NCBI GenBank assembly: GCA_949361645.1
Contig: OX442415.1
Coordinates: 23,169,790-23,233,789, forward strand
DNA from: Spongilla lacustris
Lineage: Eukaryota; Porifera; Demospongiae; Spongillida; Spongillidae
Length of the DNA stretch: 64,000 bases
Reading direction: 5' to 3'
In this document: one piece after another, positions 38,065 to 49,833 of the stretch
Numbering within the stretch: the stretch's first letter is position 1
Layout of the letters: every line of letters begins with the position of its first letter
Made by a program: the position numbers and the translations under genes
The notes under the pieces: model-generated
What the model saw: only the letters and a program-made list of their open reading frames with translations
Told to the model about the DNA's origin: nothing
The model's database searches: none

Positions 38065-40678
38065 ACTGAATAAACAGCACCCTAGAGTACTTATGGTATC
38101 CTCTTGTCGGCTCTTGAGTAAAAAGTATCGTCAAGTTCGTTATGGAGGAAGAGGTTGAAAGAGACGACAATTTGTACGATGTAACTCTAGACTACCTACT
38201 GCACCGAAAATATCCACATGGCTCTACCGTACAAGACAAAGGAATCATCCGAAAAATAGCGAAACACTATAGCTAGATTTATTGATGGACAATTATTTCG
38301 AGCACTGACAAGCAAAAAATGAACAGAGACTTTGTGTCGCGTTATTAAAGATACGACAGAAAGAAAACAGATATTTGAAGGATGCCATCGTGGATTGGAA
38401 GGATATCACATATAGGACGTGACAAGACGCTAGCGAAGATTACGCAGCAGTACTACTGGCCAGGTATAACAAATAACGTCAAAGAATGGGCAAGGCTTTC
38501 TGTATTGCTTTTCTATATTTCTAAGAAAATCATCAGTTCCTTTTCAGGGGGAGTGTTGTGATCAGAGGCGGCCCCAGCATCTACCGAGGGGAGGGGCCAA
38601 ACACACGAGGGGCGCCAAAAGGGGGCGTGGCTTACACTACTTCAGATACGCGCGTAACCGTTGGATTCTGAATTGTTGCTAATAATGCATGCGAGCGAGC
38701 GCTAGAAGCTCCGCATGTTGCACTCTCTTTGCATTGTAGTAATTGACAATAGTTTTATAAATTGGAGGTGGGGGAAGGGGGCGCCATAGCCTGGGGAGGG
38801 GGGGGGGGGGGGGCCAAGGCCCCCTGGGCCCCCCCCTCCGGCCGCCTATGGTGATGTCTGTTAGAGAACTAAACGAAAATTTGATCATCCTGCTGCAGAA
38901 CTCCACCCTGTGCCTGCGCCTTCACTGCCTTGCCAAATTTGGAAACAGATTGGCATTGATGCGATATCGTTGGTTCACTGCCTTGCACAGAGCGTGGACA
39001 TAATAGTAGTAACAGACTACTTGACTAAATGGCCCGAAGCAAAAGCAACACCTACTAAATAAACAGGCAACTTTGCAGACTTTCTGTTTGATTTATTCCT
39101 GCGCCATGCATGGATGTCCAGATATAGCAATATTAAATCGGATAAGGTCACATGTCAGTACTTTGTGCAGTATCATCGTAAAAAAAAAAAAGGGATTAGG
39201 GGAGGGGGTTGCTTATGGAGGGAGTGTTTTATACACTTAAGGGCTATGTGTCACCTAATTTAGCATGAAACTCTACAATGATTATTATATATTTGCTACA
39301 ATTAGCCTAGCTATTTATTTTCCAATTGCATCTCTAGAAGAAATTTATGCATAAGTTTTAGGTTTATCAGAACTGCATTATTATGTCTCATGTGTATTGC
39401 TACAGGTGTGTGATCTACTATTGGAGCTGACTGGAGTAGAACATAGGGTCACAAGTGCATACCACCTTCAGACTAATGGTCTGAAAGAACGAATGAACCA
39501 AACACTGAAAGGTTCATTGATCCAGGTTGTTAATAATAGACAAGATGATTGAGACCAACACCTTGATATGATCCTGGTTAGCTATCGGTATTTATTGTTT
39601 GGGAATTATTATTAGAATTTTTTGTCATAATCATATTTATCTCTCTTTATAGCAATCTGTCCAGGCTTCTACAGGATTTTCACCTTTAATCTTACTGTAC
39701 TTTTGGGAAGCTAATCTCCCACTTCATGAACAGATGGAAGGATAATTGAGTGCAGCTAGTGCGCCCCAATAGAACAATTTCCAACTTGCAGAGAACATTA
39801 TGAGAATATTGATGTTCTCGTGAAACGGCAATTTCCTCTGCACAGGCTAGACAAAAAAGGCAATATGATCTTATGCACAACACCTCATCTAGAATCTTGA
39901 AGGTTGGAGACAAAGTGCTGAAAGACAAAATCTCCAGGTGGAAAACTAGAAAATCCGTGGACAGGTCCTTATTACATTCAGGAGGTTCTTGGTAAAGGAA
40001 GATATAAGTTGAAAACGGAATCAGGAGAAATACTGAAGCAAACTATTCCTTGTGCTCGTCTTAAGCTATATCGTGACCCAATAGAGGTAGAGGATGATGA
40101 TGATGATTACAAACAGGATGAGGTTGGTGATGACAATGTCTGCAATGAAGTTATATCTGGATGTGCTAAAAGCTGCTGCTAGCAAACAAGAGGTTATTGA
40201 AGGCGCAGGAGAAGGTGAAAATTCATGTATAAAAGATGAGTGTATTGTTAAGTTTGGGACGATTCTGAAGAAATTGCATCTCATAAAGCCATTTGGGATA
40301 AGCCTGAAATCACATCACATGCTACAACACATGCATCACCATCATATGGTACAGTTATTGTATTGCATGTTAATAATGTATTTTTATATACATGTAACAT
40401 ATGTATTTCTATGTTTTACTATTAAGTGTTAATACCTAACTTCAACAGAGAACTCTGAGAATGACCAATAGCATGAGGAAAATTCTCCAAAGTGGGGAAT
40501 GGCTTAGTGATTTGCACTGATATGTCGCTTGCAGGAAATACTGCAACCTCAATTCCCCAGTATTGGTGGATGGTAATCGACACTTCTAACTTGTTCAAGT
40601 TAATGGATTTGTACCAGTTCAAAATGATGCTATTCAGATACATTTAGTATCTGGGAATCATTGGGTGACATCCAGTAG

Positions 40679-41565
40679 CAGGGGCGGATACAGGAATTTT
40701 TAAAGGGGGGGGGGGGGGGGGCACGGTTAATAAAAGTTATAAGAAAGTGGGCGTGGACCCCAAAAGGGGGTGGGTGCGGGAGGGGGATATGTGCCCTCCC
40801 GCGCGAAGCGCGGAAGCTTTTGATACTATCTAAGTATTAAAGCATTAAAACTAGGCTAGTTTTAGTGCTTCATGTACAATTAAAAATTGCACTACAAGAA
40901 AAGTATTTGCACCGTGCGATTAGATGAGCAAATAGTTTCGGGCCTAAAATTGTGCGAAAAATGCTTATTTATTATTAGCCATAATGCTTCATTTGAGTCA
41001 TAAATAGCATAATAGGGATATGTACTTTCCTTTTGATATAAGGCGCCGGCCGAGGTTGGTTTCACGCAGCAAAAAATTGTAAGTAAATCATATGAAAATC
41101 AACGATTGTATGTGCATGCAGGCTGCATGTAATCAGTCTGTATCAGTATGTATAGGTGTCAGATCACTTGTAAAATCAAGTCTCGATTTGCGGTCTTCTT
41201 TTCATTTTTTTGCTGTGTTCCTCTCCCACAATAGGCGATAAATATGCATACTACAGTGAATATGCATCCGACACAATGTATTCCGTTCTATGGGTACTAC
41301 AGGCAGAGAAAATATATCATCTTTGCTACAGGTAACAACTGTTTGATGTTAACGCAGGACCTACATGTGGCAGATCGACATCAATGTCACGATACCGTCT
41401 GCGTAACTGCTCTAGCATCAATCAGCCAACCACAAACCACACCCGGTTGATATGCGCTACAAACTCTGTACATGACCGATCTGATCGCTCCGCTATCAGT
41501 GTGCGCTTGAAAACACAAGAAAAATACTCAGATTAATGAAGAATTAACGAGTAACGTTTTCAATA

Positions 41566-41608
<43 letters not shown>

Positions 41609-41823
41609 CTCCCCGGTGCCCCCCAACCCCCCCCCCCCCCCCCCCCTAGATCCGCCCCTGTCAGTACATGTATCAGCGCTATAGCTAACCGCGGCACTGT
41701 TTCGTGCGGTTTTAATCGCACGCGGTACGCAAAATACACTCATGAATATTTAATGAGTCGTCCGGAAGGGGGGGGCACGTGCCCCCGGTGCCCCCCCCCC
41801 CCCCCCCCCTGGATCCGCCACTG
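40679..41823. mobile_element. Insertion in the first ULP1 domain, 5-bp duplication AGTAG
   Basis: It begins CAGGGGCGGATACAGG and ends CTGGATCCGCCACTG, flanked by AGTAG at 40674-40678 and 41824-41828. Removing 1,145 bp plus one AGTAG makes the interrupted protease frame read T-S-S-S-V-G-Q through the catalytic His and Asp region. Inside are a 35-bp G run (41570-41604), a C run, and an internal end CTAGATCCGCCCCTG at 41647-41661, so it may itself be composite. No transposase frame. Confidence 0.75.
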
Positions 41824-43159
41824 AGTAGTGTTGGTCAAGTACTTTCAGTGTATGACAGCAAATTCAAAGGGAGCCATCTGTCATCCCCACTTACACATCA
41901 GCTATGTCAGATCTACAAGGCACTGATTAAAATTAATAAAGATGAGGAAGAATCAGCAGGGAAGCTTGTTGTGAAAATCACACTCCTGGACAAGTTCAGC
42001 AGCAGAATGGAAGTAGCGTCTGTGGCATTTTTGCTATAGCTTTTGCACTGCACAATGCATTAGGTCACTCTCTTGTTGAGACTGTATTTGATCAAGCAAT
42101 GATGAGAGGCCACCTTCTTAAATGTTTCACGTCAAGAATCTTTACCCCATTTCCAACTATTGGAATTAGTGAAAACCAGAATAATTAAGCCATTGTCAAA
42201 ATCAATTTGAACATGTATGATGCCAGACACATTTGATGACATCGTGCAGTGTGAAACATGTAGGAAGTGGTACCACATTAAATGTATTGGATTAAGCAAA
42301 CTGCCTGATGCCAAAGAAGCGTGGAAATGCTCACACAGCTAAGTAGTTATTCACATTATGTGTTGTATCTATGTATTCTATGTTGTGTTTTATTGGCTGA
42401 ACACTCCTACTTAAACCCTTTTTAAGTCATGTAGTGTGTGTTAGCACCTAGGTTCATACACTATAGCACATATCTCTTTCTAGAGAAATCTACCTTGAAG
42501 GAGAAAAAAACAATGGTGCTCACATCAAACATTGCTTGTAGTAGTGAAGAAAAAATCTCAGAGCCAGATTCCAGGAAAAAACCTGCAAGTATTTGCACCA
42601 CCAATTCACCAGGCTGCAGTAGTATAGAGAACAGTCTCATGGTTCAAAGCCTCTATCAACTACAACCACATGCTCCCCTCCACGATAACTGTTCATATAT
42701 TTCATCTGTTTCTCCCGTCAAACCCTCTCCAGTTAAAGTGCCAAGTAAAATCATGGAATCCTTTCAGTGTAACACCAATGATGATGTTTGTGCACAGGCA
42801 CCAGTCAGATCCCCTCTATCCAATGACAAGTGTCCAGTGGTATCTGACCAAACATCTTCCACCACAAAGTCCTTGCCTAGCAGCAAAAACCCATTGGCTG
42901 TCCTAAGCATCAGATTTTCAATGCAAATCTAGGCATGCCACCACCATAAAAAATAAGAACTATGCTGCTCAAAGGCTCCAGCAAAGAGTTACATCTGCAA
43001 AGCAGAAACAAAATGAAACATTGAATCTACTGAAAGTCAGATTATTGAAGTAGAGATACAAATTGCTGGATGGACAAAGAAAAGAGGATGTTGTGGGTTA
43101 AAAACTACTTAAAAACTGCTTGTACCAGTTGACATGTGATGAAAGAGATATTCTCATGA

Positions 43160-43612
43160 GTGAGACTGAATGAGTGGCTTACAGATAATTTAATATTAGC
43201 ATCACAGAAAGTGCTGAGAGAGCAGACCTCAATTTCTGGGTTCCAAGATCCCATATTAGGTGAAAAAATGGCTTTTTCTATCATGAAGGAGAACTTTATC
43301 CAAATGCTCCATGATGGGTATGTGCACTGGCTTACTGTAAGCACCATAGGAGCTCAAGCATCTAATGAGGTGCTCATTTATGATAGCATGTTGCACTCTT
43401 TGGGTGGTCATGGAAGAAAACAAGTGGCAGCTCTTGTGGCATGTCAAGAGAAAGAGATTAGTATCAAGATGATGAAAGTGCAACAACAGGAAGGGGAAAA
43501 TGACTGTGGCTTATTTGCCATTGCTTTAGCAACAGCTTTGAGTAAAGGGGTACAAACTGGTCATTCTGTGTTTAAGCAGAGTGAAATGAGGAAGCATTTA
43601 TTAACTCTTTGA
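43160..43612 (+). CDS. ULP1-like (C48) protease domain of the Ginger-like element
   Basis: A 150-residue open frame with the order of a SUMO-protease fold: LNEWLTDNLI near the start, GFQDPILGEKMAF, catalytic His in GYVHWLTVS, Asp in LIYDSM, the Gln-rich MKVQQQ, and Cys in NDCGLFAIALATAL. In related elements such domains are fused to the transposase and may remove or mimic ubiquitin-like modifiers. All three catalytic residues are present, so this part decayed less than the integrase. Its stop codon TGA lies inside the inserted piggyBac-type MITE, so the natural C-terminus is lost. The first in-frame ATG-like start is uncertain because upstream exons are broken. Confidence 0.7.
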   Translation: MRLNEWLTDNLILASQKVLREQTSISGFQDPILGEKMAFSIMKENFIQMLHDGYVHWLTVSTIGAQASNEVLIYDSMLHSLGGHGRKQVAALVACQEKEISIKMMKVQQQEGENDCGLFAIALATALSKGVQTGHSVFKQSEMRKHLLTL

Positions 43613-43692
43613 GCGTCAATACGGGTGACGTCGTTAATAGCCAGCTATGTTTTTAAGTATGGCTACCCGCGATGTAGCTTATTAGTTGCGTT

Positions 43693-45740
43693 CAGGGCTG
43701 CCGCGATGTATCGCGATATGCGATATATCGCGATATTTTTTATATATCGCGATATGCGATATATCGCGATATTTTTTGGTCATATCGCGATACAAACGTA
43801 CATGGATATTCGGAGATAGACGGAGAAAGACGGAAATATACGAACAGTCATTCAGCAGATGCAACTAGTGTTGGGCCACACCATGCACATACATTCGAAT
43901 TCAGCTGCGGTGCTGCGGTGCTGCGTACATATATACTGTAAATTATCTGCCCCCATTGAAATTCAGCCGCCCGTGTAAAGTGCTCTTTTTCACCATATTA
44001 TACTGACATGTATTATTTTCCTGAAATATTGTCACGGAAGAGTTCACGGTTATGGAGATAATATCGTTAAATACGAGTCTTTTTTTTTATGAGGAAGATG
44101 AATGGAGCCATAAAATCATTATGGAATCATTATGTGATCGGAAAGCAGGGTTGCCGAAAGTCAGGCCGGGGTCCGGCCGGCCTGACAGCCCCGGCATACT
44201 TTAAACTCCTGCTAGAGTGCCAGTTCTTTCCTGAAATGTTTAAACAGGTACGCGGAAGTTTTAACGATTACGTCGATATAGGTTTGTTAAACACGGGCCA
44301 TTTTTTTCTGTGGGGTGGATGGGGGGATATATCGCGGTACTCTAAAGTATTCGTCAGGTTGGAATTCCCACTAAGTAAAACACTAACTCTACTTCCATTG
44401 TTTGGTCGCATTTCAAGGTGTACAGAGTCTATATCACTCATATAAAAGAACTCTAGCTGCTCAAAGCTAAAAAGCCCCCACTTGAACAGTATTTTACAAT
44501 GAAGATTCCCTCATTATCTGTGTCATGCACCACTCATATTTTACGTCATCTGTTGATCACAACTCCATGCATGAGTTGCACTTGCAACCTTATACATGTA
44601 AGTACATGTACATTTTTGGTAACGACAAAGTGAGTTTCTCATTCTCGTGCACAACTGACCATGCTAAAGAACTCCATTATTCGCATGACTTCTCTAATGC
44701 ATCATGTACATGTTAATCACTTGGAACAGGAATCTATAACCCACATCAATGAAGCTGTCCAGTACATCCCCCACCCCCATCCCCACCCCCACTCCATAAA
44801 AATGGTTGGTAGTATATTTAATGTGGAACACTCGACACAGAAATATGCTTGGGCCTTTATCTCTATATGTGATCAGGCATGCAGTTTACATTTATGTACA
44901 TGTATGTATAGATAATAGAATATTTGCACTTCCATGCAATACTGCCGGCAATGCCACACATGCAGAGTCAGTAATCCTTCCTAACTGAGACAGAGCACCC
45001 TGAAATCAGGCAAAGCTGTGCATCTATATATATGATCTCTGATAACACAATGCACGTAATTGCTGGCGCATGCATTGGTGTGACAATCTACTCCCCCCTT
45101 TGTGGGCGGATCCCGGCCTGTCAGGTGAGAGTCCGGCCTGCCAGGCCAAGCGGACAGTCCGGCCTGGCAGGCCGACCTGTCAGGCCGGGCTGGCCTTCGG
45201 CAACCCTGTCGGAAAGCATATAATTAATGTTCAATCACGCAGTGATTTAATCCTCTCTTAAATTCTTTTTCTGTGATATTGTGCGGCTTTTGTGCCACAA
45301 AAAAAATGTATTTATCCAGCCCGACCGGCCGGTCCGTTGAGTGAGTGACTTCATGCATGATTTCTTTTCTGGTATATATAACTCATGCCGTGGAGCAAGC
45401 CCTTTCTAAAGGTACAGTCGAGGTTAAGATATAGCTAGATACTTCCTTATTCATTTTGGCAACACTCTATTCATGTATACCGGTATATGTATACCAATTG
45501 GTACAGTGTCTCTTCCCCCCCCTCCCCGGCCTCCCTCCTCCCGCGCCAAATAGCATGTTATGTGTTTGTTCTTGTGTCGCCACCACAACAACGCAGCCTC
45601 AACTTGCATGAAAATTGTGAGGTTATTGCTCGATGAATATACTTAAAAATATCGCGATACTATATCGCGATATTTTACTCATATCGCGATATATCGCGAT
45701 ATAGGCGATATCGGCTAAAGACCATATCGCGGCAGCACTG
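43693..45740. mobile_element. hAT-type element, 2048 bp, TSD GTTGCGTT
   Basis: Left terminus CAGGGCTGCCGCGAT, right terminus ATCGCGGCAGCACTG, flanked by the exact 8-bp duplication GTTGCGTT at 43685-43692 and 45741-45748. Eight-bp duplications and CAGxG(C)TG ends are hAT features. Both subterminal regions are packed with the palindrome ATATCGCGATAT (43707-43795 and 45650-45730). No transposase frame was recognised, so it is non-autonomous. It contains a second hAT-type insertion. Confidence 0.9.
44146..45208. mobile_element. Nested hAT-type element, 1063 bp, TSD TCGGAAAG
   Basis: Left end CAGGGTTGCCGAAAG, right end CTTCGGCAACCCTG, flanked by TCGGAAAG at 44138-44145 and 45209-45216. The subterminal regions hold GGCCTGTCAGGCCGG-type palindromes (about 44160-44190 and 45112-45195). 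Non-coding inside. It is the youngest layer of the stack here. Confidence 0.92.
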
Positions 45741-45954
45741 GTTGCGTTCTCGAAGAATGACACGGTTAGCTTACTTATATTAAAGATATTACCATGATTA
45801 TTAAGTCCAAAATATCACAGGGACCAGGAGAAGTATGAAGTACGTTCGCCAGTGTTTACGTGCGCGGTGCCACATTTCTGGCACCGCCAATCGGATTGCA
45901 GGCATGCGACAATAAAGTTACGCTCCGTTGCAGTTGTTAGTGAGCGCATAGACC

Positions 45955-46260
45955 CCTTGCCGTGTCATCCCGGGAAGGATCAAAACACTGATTGGCGGCC
46001 ATATTATTTTTGAACCAAAACGTGTGCGTTAGTTTATATACGACGACGATGACGTACATGTAAATCTATAGCACTGTAATTGTACGCACGCAACAACCCA
46101 TAATCATGTCATTTGGTTCCAAGTATATGATTCGTGCTTAATGTTATGAAACAATTAATTATGCCTTGATTTTTCACCAGTCTAAATTGTTATTATTACA
46201 TCATTCGTACGTAATGAAAACCCAAATTGTACAGTTGTAAATTTTGGGCCAAAACAATAG
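45955..46260. mobile_element. MITE copy with GGATCAAAAC... termini
   Basis: GAAGGATCAAAACACTGATT, then GGCGGCCATATT, occurs at the left. A degraded inverse of it (TTTTGGGCCAAAACAATAG) occurs near 46240. The same pair is clearer at 46935-47240. Confidence 0.5.
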
Positions 46261-46619
46261 AGGGGTTTCATGGCCTACGTCACGTCGCAATGTCATGTGA
46301 CAATTTATATTGCAACTTTTTTATATTGAGGGCAAGCGAGTATGGCGCCGCCCGAGCCAGATATGAATCTAAAGTGTTGCAAGCGGGTTTAGGCATTATC
46401 TCTTACTCGATCGACTATCTAACTCCTGCTATTCTTTACTTTGCTAGAAATAGGCAGATGGTACAGGAAAGAACCTTACATACCTTGGCGGGTGGTAGGA
46501 AAGAGCTTTACACGTCCGATCGCATCAAGCACCCGACAACGCAGCAAGTTTTACTTGATAGATGTGCTACACTATCCTTACGCTTTGCCCCCAATGTAAA
46601 ATCCTGTCGTAGTGTTTAA
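46227..46619 (+). other. Unrecognised 130-codon open frame
   Basis: A plus-strand frame that starts inside the MITE end and continues through LQAGLGIISYSIDYLTPAIL and KHPTTQQVLLDRCATLSLRF. The composition is protein-like, but I recognise no domain. The first 35 codons are repeat sequence. It may be an exon of something unidentified or chance. Confidence 0.2.
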
Positions 46620-46934
46620 ACTGTAAGCGATAAACGCTTACGTCATGGTGGGTCTGGATACAAGACTAGGGGTCTATAAGTATCGCTAGCACTTCACCTG
46701 CACATAACAAGTTACATTGTAACAATCCAACCTATCTTCGTCCCAGTCCCTTATTTATCGATCGTTCGGATGTAGTCCGACCTTCGCGTAGTGGCGGAAG
46801 GACAGGTACCAAACCCGTACATTTACTGTACATGTACCAGCTGCAACGGTTCAATCAGAATGCCTCATTTCAATGCGCGCAATTATCTCGCCATTCTAGG
46901 TAAAACCATTCTGATTATTCATTGACACCGATTG

Positions 46935-47240
46935 TTTGCCATGTCATCCATCAAAACGTTATCGGCCATATTGCTTTGGACCAAACGTGTGCGTTATTTA
47001 GAAATATTTGTATATACAACGACAATGACGTAAACTACACTTTAAAATTTCATTTTGATTCATGCTTAAAGTTATGAAAACAATTAATTAGGCCGTGATT
47101 TGTCACCAGTCTAAGTTGTTGTTATTACATTATTGGTACGTAAAGAAAACACAAATCCTAAATAACGCACACATTTTGGGCCAAAACAATATGACCGCTA
47201 ATGTTTTGATCCTTCCTGGGATGATGTGGCAAGCCACGCC
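46935..47240. mobile_element. MITE, about 300 bp, inverted repeats GGCCATATTG
   Basis: The left end (ATCAAAACGTTATCGGCCAT, ATTGCTTTGGACC, AAACGTGTGCGTTATTTAG) is the inverse of the right end (CTAAATAACGCACACATTTT, GGGCCAAAACAATATGACCG, CTAATGTTTTGAT). The arms are about 55 bp with few mismatches. Non-coding. Confidence 0.8.
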
Positions 47241-48079
47241 TAAATTCATCTATTGATTGCACAATACGTCTGTTCAAAAACTGAATGCTGATCTTCGGCC
47301 GCCGCTACGTGAATAAGGTCGTGCTACGCCCAACTAAAGTAGGACTGGCTTGCGAGACTACAGAACGCACAACGCACATGCAACACTAAATGTAATGGCA
47401 CAATATAATAAGTTACCCTCTTTGTAAGGCCTACTTCACATGCCTTGTGAATTTCTGTTAGATGTACACTAAGCCTGATATATATATATATATATATGTT
47501 AGGATAATGAAACAGTAACCTACCATATGCATCATTATCACCACTGAGCATGAGTAAAACATGGTTTGACTGCCTTAGAGAAAGCATTTCAATATAAGGC
47601 TACATGCACACGCACATGTATTATGTATTTGTTATTATCCAAGATACAAACACGCTAGTGAATCATATCAAATGCGCATCGACTACTTACTTGGCCTAGC
47701 TAATGGCCACGGGGTTCTGGCATTCTGCCTCATTAATCACATACGGAGGACTGGATCACATGTAGAGGCCCATCTCATGACCGACCACTTCACATTACTT
47801 TTGACAAGTTATTAAAATTTATTTTTAATAGAATTCACTACTGCCTACAAGGTTGTTGACTGCCTAATGAGCGCAGGGTTGAAATAAAGCAGGAATCTCC
47901 TAAGTAAGCCGGTATGTTATCACTTTGTTCAACTCCCCATTTGTTCATGTGTGTTAACAAATTAAATAATAGACTCTGCAATATTTAATCCTCAATCTCA
48001 AGTCAGTGTATAATCATCACAACCATGCAGTGATCGTGAGATGAATTTACGGCCCTGTTATTGAGAATATATATATAAC
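47241..48079. other. Intergenic, no gene recognised
   Basis: AT-rich with a short TA run near 47480. Small open frames lack recognisable features. Confidence 0.5.
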
Positions 48080-49195
48080 TTACAGAACACCGGAAAGAAC
48101 CGAAACAACGAAACGTAACCCCTATATATATGACTACATGCACAACGTTTCGAGGAAAACTACATGTACACAACATCACACGTCACGTCACGCCCTACAT
48201 GGCACACAAAGCGGAAACGTTGCGGTTGGCTTGGTCTATAGCTAGTGTAGAGTCACTCTGGTGATTTCGGTGGATCCAAGCAAGTATAACCACAGTTTTA
48301 AAACATGGAAACTATGGGTAGTCCCTCTCACGTGACTGCACCAACGACGTAGGTCTTCTCCTGCTCATTCCATCCAGTGGTATTGAAGATACGCTCACAG
48401 AAAGAGGAAAGCGGGTAAAGCTTGGAGGACTAATACCGTCAGTTTGTATACTTTGAACTGCAATAACTTACAGCTAGTTTAATCTATAGTAGGGTTGCAC
48501 TTTTTCGTGGACACAAATACACAAGTGTTCTAATTTCTACAACGGCTTGGCGATATCCCACTTGTAGCTGTATTTATCAATATGTTACATATAATATCGC
48601 TTCTACTATAGTATATGTACCTGCATGTACGTACATGCTGCCTGCAATACATAACTTACAGAATATCAGAATTAAGGAATCGAAACAATGAAACGTAAGC
48701 CATATGTATAAGCATGTCCACGCAACGTTGTCTGCTATAAACATACATATACACACGTCATAAAAGTCACGCCCTACATGGCACACAAATACCAAGCGGA
48801 AACGTTGCGGTTGGCTTGGTCTAGTGAAGTCAGTCTGGTGATTGCAGCCAGGTAGAAAAAATATTTTAAAGTACAACCACAAAAATGTGAAGTTCTAAAA
48901 CGTGGGAACTATATATGGGTAGTCCGTCTCACGTGTCTCCTGCTCATTCCAACCAGTGGTACGCTCACATAATAAGGAAAGCTGGTAAAGCTTGGAGGAC
49001 TAATACCGTCAGTTTGTATATACTTTGAACTGTAATGATTTCATTATAGAGGGTTTTAGTGCTAGTTAATTCATTTGAAATCTATATTAGGGTTGCGCTC
49101 TTTCGCGGACACAAATACACAAGTTTTCTAATTTCTACAACAGCTTGACGATATCCCACAAGTATAGCTGTGTTGGGCAATATGTTTTATATACT
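48080..49195. repeat. Direct tandem duplication, two units of about 550 bp
   Basis: Unit 1 (about 48080-48590) and unit 2 (about 48650-49195) share ACTTACAGAA at the start. They also share CGGAAACGTTGCGGTTGGCT, TAATACCGTCAGTTTGTATA and CGGACACAAATACACAAG in the same order. They differ by small indels. The pair ends about 50 bp before the presumed left terminus of the satellite-armed element. Confidence 0.85.
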
Positions 49196-49833
49196 ATATC
49201 GTTACAGGCACAACGAATGACTCTACTAGTATATATATGGGACAGTTTCCGACAAAATGGCCCTTCGTATATATATATAAAATGTTATAAAAATGCTTCT
49301 CTTTTGAATTGCTATATCTTCCTAACGGTTAATGCTATCAACTTCCTATTTTCAACACTTCATACTACACCATTTCCCTATGGTATAATACATTTTGGAG
49401 TCTTGCACTTGCTCCGTGCCAGTATTGCAACGTTCGATACCCCATCGGGCTCAAATCCGCCATAACTTTAGGTAGGAGTAATCAATTCGCCTCAAATTCG
49501 GTTTGTAGGTACAGAGGTCCTATACCTATCGATTTGTTCTGTTCGTTAATTTTTATGTCATCCGTTATGGAGATACAGCGGCGCAAAGTTGGTACAAGTT
49601 TCCCGCTCGAATCGCGCCGTTGCATGTGCATGAACCGCTTCCATTCACCGAAGTACATGAATATTCAACTATTTCCTGTGGGTTGGGACTTTATTAACCT
49701 AGCCACACCTACAAAGCAGGATACGATTTATTTATCGACAAAAGACGGTGAGTATTGAAATCAGAATGTTTTTAATACAATGTTGCCTATGATAGACAGT
49801 TGTTATTCGTTATCTTCTGTGTAGATAAACGAT

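Larger units (their letters stand above)
38141..43612 (+). mobile_element. Decayed Ginger/Gypsy-integrase-like transposon with PHD and two ULP1 domains
   Basis: In order on the plus strand: H2C2-type zinc-binding region (38141-38510; FEGCHRGLEGYHI and YYWPGITNNVKEW, with a 2-bp frameshift); integrase core (38880-39720; IGID, IVVTDYLTKWPEA, LKERMNQTL with the catalytic Glu); GPY/F module (about 39935-40085; NPWTGPYYIQEVLGKGRYKL); first ULP1-like protease (40440-42170; H in GNHWVTSS, D in SVYDS, C in CGIFAIAFALH); PHD half-finger (42220-42342; CETCRKWYHIKC); Ser/Pro linker (42438-42932); second ULP1. No gag, RT or LTR was seen. From memory, Ginger DNA transposons combine Gypsy-like integrase, GPY/F, PHD and ULP1 domains. 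Many stops make it non-functional. Confidence 0.7.
43601..46280. mobile_element. piggyBac-type MITE copy 2, split by a hAT insertion
   Basis: It starts TTAACTCTTTGAGCGTCAAT and runs parallel with the copy at 13522 through TATGGCTACCCG. The match is interrupted at 43692 by a hAT-type element and resumes at 45741 with GTTGCGTTCTCGAAGAAT. The matching right end was not found; homology fades after about 45800, so the coordinate given for the right side is only the expected extent. Confidence 0.65.

Noticed and set aside
38141..40085. LTR retrotransposon of Gypsy type
   Set aside because: Only integrase-like parts were found. No gag, protease, RT or RNase H and no LTR pair is visible, and the PHD and ULP1 domains fit a Ginger-type DNA transposon better. 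Not fully excluded.
44089..44445. 118-codon frame as a gene
   Set aside because: It crosses the left terminus of the inner hAT-type element and has no domain.
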